A stretch of DNA of 6,749 bases from JAGXQV01 sp041674485 (lineage in GTDB: Bacteria > Pseudomonadota > Gammaproteobacteria > Burkholderiales > Sulfuricellaceae). Shown here piece after piece: positions 1 to 5,262 of the stretch. Within the stretch, counting starts at the first letter, position 1, and each line of letters opens with the position of its first letter. The notes beneath the pieces are model-generated. The model worked only from the letters and a program-made list of their open reading frames with translations. It did no database searches and had not been told where the DNA came from. The stretch covers positions 1 to 6,749 of the forward strand of contig JBAYVP010000293.1 of the NCBI GenBank assembly GCA_041674485.1, written 5' to 3'. The translations under genes were made by a program, and so were the position numbers.

Positions 1-98
1 TGCGGTTTTCCGGGTGCAGGGCAAGGCGCAACGACGCGCAATGGTCATTCCATTGCCTTCTCTTGTAGTTGCAACGCCGCCATGCGCCCGGAAAACCG
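1..98. repeat. Nested inverted-repeat element, copy 1
   Basis: The stretch folds back on itself in three layers. The outer arms 3-14 (CGGTTTTCCGGG) and 87-98 are perfect complements, and the stem continues to 18/83 with one G-U pair. A middle stem pairs GCAAC at 28-32 with GTTGC at 68-72. An inner hairpin pairs GCAATGG (38-44) with CCATTGC (50-56) around a 5-base loop. No convincing gene lies in it. A degenerate relative sits at about 4001-4083 and a 13-base piece of its left end recurs at 6292-6304, so it is a dispersed family in this genome. It resembles REP/MITE-like intergenic repeats, but I do not recognise a named family. The left edge coincides with the window start, so the element may extend further. 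Confidence 0.75.
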
Positions 99-146
99 TG
101 CAATCCAGCCCGTAGCGCTCTCATCATACGGGTGAACGTAAAATAT

Positions 147-175
147 ATGACAAAGTTTATTAAAACCACTATGTT
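147..175 (+). promoter_or_regulatory. Sigma70-like promoter for rfbF
   Basis: The -35 candidate ATGACA (147-152) matches TTGACA at five of six positions. A 17-base spacer leads to the -10 candidate TATGTT (170-175), which matches TATAAT at four of six. Transcription would begin near 182, giving a leader of about 33 bases that includes the Shine-Dalgarno GGAGG at 199-203. The surrounding 135-175 stretch is AT-rich compared with the flanking sequence. This is a motif match only. Confidence 0.5.
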
Positions 176-214
176 ACGCATCTTGGAAAGCGGTCAACGG
201 AGGTTTCTGGGATC

Positions 215-982
215 ATGAAAGCGGTGATACTGGCGGGCGGCCTGGGCACGCGGATTTCCGAGGAGACCCAGCTCAAGCCGAAACCGATGATAGCGGTCGG
301 CGGCAAGCCGTTGCTGTGGCATATCATGAAAATCTATTCCTCGTTCGGGGTCAACGATTTTGTAGTTTGCCTGGGTTACAAGGGGTATTTAATCAAGGAA
401 TATTTCGCCAATTATTACCTGCACATGTCCGACGTGACTTTCGACATGGCGAACAACGCCATGGAAATCCACCAGAACAGCGCCGAGCCGTGGCGCGTGA
501 CGCTGGTGGACACCGGCGAACAAGCCATGACCGGCGGACGCCTCAAGCGGGTCGGGCGCTATCTGGGCAACGAGGATTTCTGCTTCACCTACGGCGATGG
601 CGTGGCGAACGTCAATATCGGCAAACTGATCGCTTTCCACAAGAAACACGGTAAATTGGCCACCGTCACTGCGGTGCAACCGCCGGGGCGCTACGGTGCG
701 CTGGCCATGGAAGGCAAGACGGTGCGCGGCTTCCTCGAAAAACCGCAGGGCGACGGCGGCTGGATTAACGGCGGGTTTTTCGTGCTCTCGCCCAAGGTGC
801 TCGACTACATTGCCGATGACGCAAGCAGTTGGGAAATGGAACCCATGCGCCAACTTTCCGCCGAAGGCAATCTGCAAGCCTATATGCACAAAGGCTTCTG
901 GCAGCCGATGGACACCCTGCGCGAAAAAAACCTACTGGAAGAACTGTGGTCTTCCGGCAAGGCGCCGTGGAAAATGTGGTGA
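215..982 (+). CDS. rfbF: Glucose-1-phosphate cytidylyltransferase
   Basis: This enzyme transfers CMP from CTP to alpha-D-glucose 1-phosphate, giving CDP-glucose and pyrophosphate, the first committed step to CDP-linked deoxysugars of surface polysaccharides; it is cytosolic. The 255-residue length is normal for the family. The nucleotide-binding signature GGLGTR (8-13) is followed by KPKPM (21-25). YGDG at 126-129 carries the expected metal-binding Asp128. FLEKP (173-177), WINGGFF (183-189) and PMDT with Asp233 (231-234) are also family hallmarks, and the C-terminal GKAPWK tail is typical. The ATG at 215 has GGAGG at 199-203, a slightly long 11-base spacing. In most genomes rfbG, the CDP-glucose 4,6-dehydratase, follows directly; here an inverted heptamer array and a methyltransferase follow instead. 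Identification is from motif recognition and is strong. Confidence 0.95.
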   Translation: MKAVILAGGLGTRISEETQLKPKPMIAVGGKPLLWHIMKIYSSFGVNDFVVCLGYKGYLIKEYFANYYLHMSDVTFDMANNAMEIHQNSAEPWRVTLVDTGEQAMTGGRLKRVGRYLGNEDFCFTYGDGVANVNIGKLIAFHKKHGKLATVTAVQPPGRYGALAMEGKTVRGFLEKPQGDGGWINGGFFVLSPKVLDYIADDASSWEMEPMRQLSAEGNLQAYMHKGFWQPMDTLREKNLLEELWSSGKAPWKMW

Positions 983-986
983 AGTT

Positions 987-1160
987 TAGGGGCTAGAGGC
1001 TAGGGGTTAGAGGCTAGGAGCTAGGGACTAGAGGCTAGAGGCTAGTAAAAACCGCGCGTAGCGCCGACAATCTGGATTCCAGCCCCTAGTTTCCGGTGCC
1101 TCTAAGATGTTTTTACTAGCCTCTAGCCTCTAGCCTCTAGCCCCTAGCCTCTAGCCTCTA
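987..1160. repeat. Pair of inverted heptamer arrays (TAGAGGC / GCCTCTA)
   Basis: Between rfbF and the methyltransferase lie two mirror-image tandem arrays. The left one (987-1042, then TAG) has eight consecutive 7-base units of form TAGRGRY or close variants; TAGAGGC occurs four times. The right one (1119-1160) has six consecutive GCCTCTA or GCCCCTA units. The arms are perfectly complementary over 23 bases (1029-1051 with 1110-1132) and imperfectly so out to 1001/1160. Two stray units (GCCCCTA at 1082, GCCTCTA at 1098) lie in the spacer and suggest decay or expansion. The right array stops immediately before the methyltransferase ribosome-binding site. TAG and CTAG recur with a 7-base period, so stops fall in all frames and the arrays cannot be coding. 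They resemble in style the short tandemly repeated heptamers described in cyanobacteria. A transcript could form a very long stem here, possibly attenuating read-through. Confidence 0.9.
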
Positions 1161-1163
1161 AGT

Positions 1164-1169
1164 AAAGGA
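1164..1169 (+). promoter_or_regulatory. Shine-Dalgarno of the methyltransferase
   Basis: AAAGGA lies six bases before the ATG at 1176 and fixes that start. It begins only four bases after the last heptamer unit, so a fold of the arrays would end right beside the ribosome-binding site. Confidence 0.7.
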
Positions 1170-1175
1170 CTTTTC

Positions 1176-2408
1176 ATGAGCAAAAGCCATTGCCGTTTCT
1201 GCGCTACGCCGCTTGAGCATTCTTTTGTCGATCTGGGCATGTCGCCCTTGTCGAACGCTTACCTGACGGCGCCGCAAACCCGTCGCATGGAGCCGTTTTA
1301 CCCGCTCCACGCCTTCGTTTGCGAGGCGTGTTTTCTGGTGCAACTGGAAGAATTCGAAAGTCCGCAGCGGATATTTTGCGATTACGCCTATTTTTCCTCT
1401 TATTCGGATAGTTGGGTCGAACATGCCCGGCGTTATGCAATGGACATGGTGGCACGTCTGCAACTGGACGCCGCCAGCCAAGTGGTGGAAATCGCCAGCA
1501 ACGACGGCTATTTGCTGCGCCATTTTAAAGAACAGGGGATTGCCGTGCTGGGGGTGGAACCGGCGGTAAACGTTGCAGCGGTAGCGCAGCAATTGGGGAT
1601 ACCCACACGCGCCGAATTTTTCGGCGTGGCTTGCGCCGCCCGCATGGTTGCGGAAAACTTGCGCGCCGATTTGTTGATAGGCAACAACGTTCTTGCCCAT
1701 GTCCCGGACATCAACGACTTCGTCGGCGGTCTGAAAACCCTGCTCAAGCCGGACGGTGTGATCACCCTGGAATTTCCCCACCTGTTGCGGCTGATGCAGG
1801 GCAATCAATTCGACACCATCTATCATGAACATTTTTCTTACCTTTCCCTGCTCGCGGTCGAAAAAATTTTCGCCTCGCACGGACTGGTGTTGTTCGACGT
1901 AGACGAACTGCCGACGCATGGCGGATCGCTACGCATCTACGCGCGACATGCGGAGGATGCAAGCAAGAAAGTCGAAGATGCCATCGACCGGCTACGCAAA
2001 CACGAACGCCAGGCTGGACTGGACAATCTGCAAACCTATGCGTCTTTCGCCGAATCGGCCAAAGAGACTAAACGCAAGTTGCTCGATTTCCTGATCGCGA
2101 CGAAACGCGCCGGGAAAACCGTGGTGGGCTACGGCGCGCCGGCGAAAGGCAATACCTTGCTCAATTACTGCGGCATCCGCAACGATTTTCTAGACTACAC
2201 GGTGGATCGCAGCCCGCACAAACAGGGCAAATTCCTGCCCGGCACGCATATCCCCATCCATCATCCCGACAAAATCAGGGAAACGCGCCCCGATTACCTG
2301 CTGATCCTGCCCTGGAATATCAAGGAAGAGGTGATGGAACAGATGGCGTATATAAAAAACTGGGGCGGGCAATTCGTGTTGCCGATTCCTCAAGTGGAAG
2401 TTTGTTAG
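1176..2408 (+). CDS. SAM-dependent sugar C-methyltransferase (zinc-finger type)
   Basis: This 410-residue protein has the three-part layout of nucleotide-sugar C-methyltransferases such as TcaB9, which add a methyl group to a carbon next to the 4-keto group of a nucleotide-linked deoxysugar. The N-terminal zinc-binding part has Cys6, Cys9, Cys49 and Cys52 in two CxxC pairs. The SAM-binding Rossmann fold shows VEIASNDGYLL (104-114) and GVEPA (126-130). The segment YHEHFSYLS (216-224) matches the catalytic Tyr/His-Glu-His region of the family. The C-terminal domain carries GYGAPAKGN (318-326), usual for this fold. Length is normal. It starts the compact part of the block: Uma2 begins 16 bases after its stop. 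A CDP-linked substrate is inferred from rfbF next door; the exact carbon methylated cannot be read from the sequence. Confidence 0.9.
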   Translation: MSKSHCRFCATPLEHSFVDLGMSPLSNAYLTAPQTRRMEPFYPLHAFVCEACFLVQLEEFESPQRIFCDYAYFSSYSDSWVEHARRYAMDMVARLQLDAASQVVEIASNDGYLLRHFKEQGIAVLGVEPAVNVAAVAQQLGIPTRAEFFGVACAARMVAENLRADLLIGNNVLAHVPDINDFVGGLKTLLKPDGVITLEFPHLLRLMQGNQFDTIYHEHFSYLSLLAVEKIFASHGLVLFDVDELPTHGGSLRIYARHAEDASKKVEDAIDRLRKHERQAGLDNLQTYASFAESAKETKRKLLDFLIATKRAGKTVVGYGAPAKGNTLLNYCGIRNDFLDYTVDRSPHKQGKFLPGTHIPIHHPDKIRETRPDYLLILPWNIKEEVMEQMAYIKNWGGQFVLPIPQVEVC

Positions 2409-2424
2409 ATAAAAGGAATGCATC

Positions 2425-2910
2425 ATGCAGTGGACGGATGTCATCAACGATCCTTGTTTGCGCGACTTGCCTTACAAGATCGAACTGAACCGTTGGGGGA
2501 ATATTGAAATGAGCCCCGCCTCGAATAGGCATGGAGCTTACCAGTCCCGCATGTCCGCTTTATTGTCAAAGCATATGCCTATCGGAGAAGTCATCATGGA
2601 ATGCTCGGTGCAAACGCCTGAAGGCGTCAAAGTGCCCGATGTGGCATGGTGTTCCACCGGATTTTTGCAACGGCACGGTTTCGAGACGCCTTACAGCGAG
2701 GCGCCGGAACTGTGTGTTGAAATACTTTCCCCATCGAACAGCCCATGGGAAATGCTGGAAAAAGTCCAAATTTACCTGACCGCCGGCGCGGTCGAGGCAT
2801 GGCTGGTGAGCGAGGAAGGAAAAATTGCGTTTTATGACCGTACTGGGCAAATCGCGCAATCCTCGTTCAACGTAGCCGCCGAGGACTTGGTCGCCGGTTT
2901 GCGGCTGTGA
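2425..2910 (+). CDS. Uma2-family PD-(D/E)XK nuclease-like protein
   Basis: The 161-residue protein fits the Uma2 family (DUF820), a PD-(D/E)XK nuclease-fold group abundant in cyanobacteria and scattered elsewhere, with no settled cellular role. The fold's hallmarks are visible: VPDVAW with Asp72, ELCVEILSPSN (95-105) with Glu99, then EKVQIYLTAGAVEAWLV (112-128) with Lys113, the usual conserved helix and strand. Active-site residues therefore look intact. The start at 2425 has AAGGA at 2413-2417 with seven bases of spacing. It sits in the same direction between two sugar genes with very short gaps, yet nothing about the family suggests sugar metabolism; it may be an inserted passenger or a regulatory or defence gene. 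Family call is firm, function unknown. Confidence 0.88.
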   Translation: MQWTDVINDPCLRDLPYKIELNRWGNIEMSPASNRHGAYQSRMSALLSKHMPIGEVIMECSVQTPEGVKVPDVAWCSTGFLQRHGFETPYSEAPELCVEILSPSNSPWEMLEKVQIYLTAGAVEAWLVSEEGKIAFYDRTGQIAQSSFNVAAEDLVAGLRL

Positions 2911-2916
2911 CGGGCG

Positions 2917-3453
2917 ATGCGTTTTAACGAAACCGCCATCCCCGGCGCCTATCTCGTCGAAATCGAAGTGCTGGCCGACGAGCGCGGCTTTTTCGCCCGC
3001 AGTTGGTGTTGCGACGAGTTCGCACAGCATGGTTTGAATGCCAAGCTGGTGCAGTGCGACATTTCATACAACAAAAAACGCGGCACCTTGCGTGGCATGC
3101 ATTGCCAAGCCGAACCCTTTGCCGAAGCTAAACTGGTGCGCTGCACAATGGGGGCGATCTATGATGTGATCCTCGACCTGCGCCGCGATTCGAGCGCTTT
3201 CGGGCGCTGGGCAGCCGTCGAGTTAAGCGCCGCGAACCGTCGCATGTTATACATCCCGGAAGGCGTGGCGCATGGCTTCCAGACCCTGGAAGACGATAGC
3301 GAAGTGTTCTACCAGATGAGCGAGCGCTACCATCCCGAATGCGCCAGGGGAGTGCGCTGGGACGATCCGGCGTTTGGTATTGCGTGGCCCATGCCTGAGC
3401 TAGTCATTAGCGAGCGCGATCAGGCAATTTCTCTGGTGAAGCCATGCACCTGA
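2917..3453 (+). CDS. rfbC: RmlC-type dTDP-4-dehydrorhamnose 3,5-epimerase family protein
   Basis: A cupin-fold epimerase that inverts C3 and/or C5 of a 4-keto-6-deoxy nucleotide sugar. At 178 residues it has the usual length. Visible landmarks are RGFFAR (23-28), GTLRGMH with His62 (56-62), Lys72, LYIPEGVAHGFQ with His119 (111-122), Tyr132 in VFYQMSE, and RGVRWDDPAFGI (144-155). His62, Lys72, His119 and Tyr132 match in pattern the active-site residues of characterised RmlC. The usual GLHYQ motif reads GMHCQ here, as in several cluster-specific homologues. With rfbF present, the true substrate may be CDP-linked rather than dTDP-linked, so the rfbC symbol marks family more than reaction. The ATG lies six bases after the Uma2 stop with only a weak ribosome-binding site, suggesting translational coupling. 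It overlaps the next gene by ten bases. Confidence 0.88.
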   Translation: MRFNETAIPGAYLVEIEVLADERGFFARSWCCDEFAQHGLNAKLVQCDISYNKKRGTLRGMHCQAEPFAEAKLVRCTMGAIYDVILDLRRDSSAFGRWAAVELSAANRRMLYIPEGVAHGFQTLEDDSEVFYQMSERYHPECARGVRWDDPAFGIAWPMPELVISERDQAISLVKPCT

Positions 3454-3932
3454 TTTCTCCCCTTGCCAACATTTCCCCGCTTGCCGACCTCGAAGATTCC
3501 GTGCGCGGCAGCCGCCTGATCGTCGAGGATGGCGTGATGATAGACGCTTTCGTCAAGATCAAATTCACCGGCGGCATGGGCGATGTGCGCATTGGGCGCA
3601 ACAGCTACGTCAATTCCGGCGTGGTGATCTACTCCGGCAATGGCGTGACCCTCGGCGAGGATGTGCTGATCGCCGCCAACTGCACCTTCGCGCCGGTCAG
3701 CCACGAATTCAAATCGCGCGACAAAAAAATCGTCGAGCAGGGTTTTAAACCCGGCAAGGGCGGCATCATAGTCGAAAACGATGTGTGGATAGGCGCTAAC
3801 TGCGTGATCCTGGATGGCGCGGTATTGCGCAGGGGCTGCGTGGTCGGCGCGGGTTCCCTGGTGCGCGGCGAATTGGCGTCGTATTCGATTAATCTCGGCA
3901 ACCCTCTGGTGGTCGTCGGCTATCGCGAATGA
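3444..3932 (+). CDS. Left-handed beta-helix (hexapeptide) acyltransferase
   Basis: The 162-residue protein shows the imperfect hexapeptide periodicity of the LbH acyltransferase superfamily (WbbJ/maa/NodL-like O-acetyltransferases). Examples are VRIGRNSYVNSGVVIYS (48-64), VTLGEDVLIAANC (68-80) and DVWIGANCVILDGAVLRRG (113-131), ending in a GNPLVVVGYR cap (152-161) typical of the family. His87 in APVSHEF sits where the catalytic histidine is found. It would transfer an acyl group, most often acetyl from acetyl-CoA, to a sugar hydroxyl or amine in the cytosol. Its start overlaps the epimerase end by ten bases, so the two are probably co-translated. It is the last gene of the block. The acceptor sugar cannot be told from sequence; modification of the C-methyl sugar or of the glycan carrying it is inference. 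Confidence 0.88.
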   Translation: MHLISPLANISPLADLEDSVRGSRLIVEDGVMIDAFVKIKFTGGMGDVRIGRNSYVNSGVVIYSGNGVTLGEDVLIAANCTFAPVSHEFKSRDKKIVEQGFKPGKGGIIVENDVWIGANCVILDGAVLRRGCVVGAGSLVRGELASYSINLGNPLVVVGYRE

Positions 3933-4000
3933 AATGGGTTTTGCGCCATTGCCCGGCTTAGGTTTATGTCTTCTCGCGGGGGGAAATTGTCCGGTTTGGA

Positions 4001-4083
4001 TTGTTCCGGGATGCAATGCAAGGAGCAAATCACGCCGCGTGGGAACGAATACGCAAGCAATTTGCAACGCGGTAGTGCGAAGC
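4001..4083. repeat. Degenerate copy 2 of the nested inverted-repeat element
   Basis: TTCCGGGATGCAATGCAAGG from 4004/4005 aligns with TTCCGGGTGCAGGGCAAGG at the left end of the element at 1-98, and the following GAGCAA aligns with GCGCAA. Near the right end TTGCAACGCGGTAGTGCG matches TTGCAACGCCGCCATGCG of copy 1 (69-86). A short inner stem GCAAAT (4025-4030) / ATTTGC (4060-4065) persists. The outer right arm (CCCGGAAAACCG in copy 1) is lost, which suggests decay. Boundaries are approximate. Confidence 0.6.
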
Positions 4084-4167
4084 GAGGGGGGGCGGAGCTA
4101 GGCTGTCGAAATACAGCGTTTTTATCGAATTTTAGTTTCCCGGTTTTTGGCTAAACCAAGAAATGTC

Positions 4168-4267
4168 ACAACCTTCCTTATTTTTAATCCGTTCACCCTT
4201 CGACCCTTCGGCGAAGCTCAGGGCAGGCCAAGCTCAGGGCGAACGGATTAAAAATAAGGAAGGTTGT
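4168..4267. repeat. Palindrome with 27-bp perfect arms around a GCTCAGGGC repeat
   Basis: The arms 4168-4194 and 4241-4267 are perfect reverse complements over 27 bases. The 46-base centre contains AAGCTCAGGGC twice in direct orientation (4214-4224 and 4230-4240) and CCCTTCG twice. The centre with its flanking GTTC/GAAC is a variant of the dispersed proteobacterial repeat of the type GTTCGCCCTGAGC...GGCGAAC. The AT-rich outer part of the arms is an extension I do not recognise. It could stop transcription leaving the sugar block as RNA structure, but no T-run follows either arm. Confidence 0.85.
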
Positions 4268-4482
4268 CATGGTGCAACCTCGGCATACATGCGAGGCACA
4301 GGGTCAAATTTCCCCGTTCGTGGTAAGTAGAATATTCGTCCGCAGACCGAAAGGCGTTGGCAAGAAACAGGGGTTATGGTTGCTGTTTGGCGCTCGTTTA
4401 ATGGCCTTCATTCCGCCATTGTTGTTATTTTTGCCATTGATATATATGACTAAAAAAGCTGTTTCTTGAGAACTAGCGCAAA

Positions 4483-4501
4483 CCGCAGGCTTAACCTGCG
4501 G
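4483..4501. repeat. Short stem-loop before flgA
   Basis: CCGCAGG (4483-4489) and CCTGCGG (4495-4501) pair perfectly around the loop CTTAA. It ends 14 bases before the first possible flgA start. No T-run follows, so it is a weak terminator candidate; it could equally be an operator or leader structure. Confidence 0.5.
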
Positions 4502-4515
4502 CAATCGATAAATAT

Positions 4516-5244
4516 ATGTTTACACTTACCAAGCTCCCCATGCAAACCCTATCAACTCCTCGCAAGCAGTTCGTTTTTGCCGTCTTATGCACGTTTTCCG
4601 TCACTGCCTTCGGCACCGCGATGGAAGATGCCGCTTCGCTACGCAAGATGGCGGAAACCTTTGTCGTGCGCCAAACCGCCGAGCAGCCCGGCCAAGTCAC
4701 GGCGACGGTGGGTGCGATTGACAGCCGCCTGCGCCTGCCGAAATGCCCCAACGCGGAAAGTTTCCTGCCGCCTGGCGTGCGGTTGTGGGGCAACATTTCC
4801 GTTGGCATTCGCTGCCAGGAACCCAGCCCCTGGACGATCTATGTGCCGGTCACGGTCACGGTGATGGCGCCGACGGTCATTGCCACCAAGTCATTGCAGC
4901 AGGGGCAGGTGCTCACCCGCGCCGATGTCAATGTCCAACTGAGCGATGTGACGCAAATGCCCGCCGGCGTCATCGCCGACATCGATCAGGTGCTCGGTAA
5001 AACCCTCTCCGGCAGCATGGCAGCCGGCCAGCCGATACGCGCCAACCTGCTGCGCACTCCGCAACTGATTAAGAACGGGCAAACCGTCAAGCTGATCGCG
5101 CAAGGAGGCTCTTTCCAGGTGAGCGCGGAAGGCAAGGCGCTCGGCAACGCCGCCCTCGGCCAAGTGGTTTCGGTGCGCACGACCAACGGCAAGGTGGTGA
5201 GCGGCGTGGTCAAGGAAGATGGCTCTGTTGAGATACCATTTTAG
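4516..5244 (+). CDS. flgA: Flagellar basal body P-ring formation protein FlgA
   Basis: FlgA is the periplasmic chaperone that helps FlgI assemble into the P-ring around the flagellar rod. The frame encodes 242 residues. An N-terminal signal peptide is evident: a basic stretch (PRKQ), hydrophobic residues about 19-33, then a small-residue site GTA followed by MED. Cys77 and Cys100, in CPNAESFLPPG and WGNISVGIRC, are the pair expected in FlgA. An SAF domain spans about 119-178 (ATKSLQQGQVLTRADV region), and the C-terminus GQVVSVRTTNGKVVSGVV is the classical family ending. Two starts are possible: ATG 4516, or ATG 4540 giving 234 residues and a shorter signal-peptide n-region. Neither has a clear Shine-Dalgarno. 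In many proteobacteria flgA neighbours flgM/flgN or the flgB operon; none are seen here. Identity is secure, start uncertain. Confidence 0.93.
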   Translation: MFTLTKLPMQTLSTPRKQFVFAVLCTFSVTAFGTAMEDAASLRKMAETFVVRQTAEQPGQVTATVGAIDSRLRLPKCPNAESFLPPGVRLWGNISVGIRCQEPSPWTIYVPVTVTVMAPTVIATKSLQQGQVLTRADVNVQLSDVTQMPAGVIADIDQVLGKTLSGSMAAGQPIRANLLRTPQLIKNGQTVKLIAQGGSFQVSAEGKALGNAALGQVVSVRTTNGKVVSGVVKEDGSVEIPF

Positions 5245-5250
5245 AAATGG
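5236..5250. terminator. Small hairpin at the flgA/DUF58 convergence
   Basis: CCATTT (5236-5241) and AAATGG (5245-5250) pair around a three-base loop that is exactly the flgA stop codon TAG. It lies between two convergent genes whose stops are 18 bases apart. The stem is short and AT-rich with no T-run, so a terminator role is only a weak guess. Confidence 0.2.
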
Positions 5251-5262
5251 CGGTTTATAAAC

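Larger units (their letters stand above)
3933..4515. other. Gene-poor gap filled with repeats
   Basis: This 583-base gap has no convincing gene. From left to right it holds a degenerate copy of the nested-hairpin element (about 4001-4083), a 27-bp-armed palindrome (4168-4267), an AT-richer stretch (about 4370-4470) with one doubtful small open frame ending in a hydrophobic segment, and a short stem-loop (4483-4501) just before flgA. Promoter signals for flgA must lie here, but I find none that is convincing. No clear intrinsic terminator for the sugar block is visible other than the palindrome, which lacks a following T-run. Confidence 0.7.

Noticed and set aside
389..889. 166-residue open frame on - inside rfbF
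   Set aside because: It is antisense to a confidently identified gene and shows no family features; a shadow of rfbF codon use.
987..1160. CRISPR-like array
   Set aside because: Units are 7 bases, contiguous, without spacers, and arranged as an inverted pair, so this is a simple tandem array.
1158..1919. 253-residue open frame on - inside the methyltransferase
   Set aside because: Antisense shadow of a clear gene; part of it runs into the ribosome-binding and repeat region.
3420..4067. 215-residue open frame on - across the acyltransferase
   Set aside because: Antisense to hexapeptide repeats and ending in a dispersed repeat; composition is that of a shadow frame.
3966..4154. 62-residue open frame on + after the acyltransferase
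   Set aside because: It runs through the degenerate nested repeat and has low-complexity, unfamily-like composition.
4269..4469. Small 66-residue open frame on + ending in a hydrophobic segment
   Set aside because: Its start lies against the right arm of the 27-bp palindrome, there is no good ribosome-binding site, and I recognise no family. The hydrophobic end is plausible for a small membrane peptide, but evidence is too thin.
4484..4510. Sigma28 flagellar promoter for flgA
   Set aside because: ATCGATAA at 4503-4510 fits the -10 partly, but no TAAA-type -35 occurs at the right distance, and the implied transcript start falls at or after ATG 4516.
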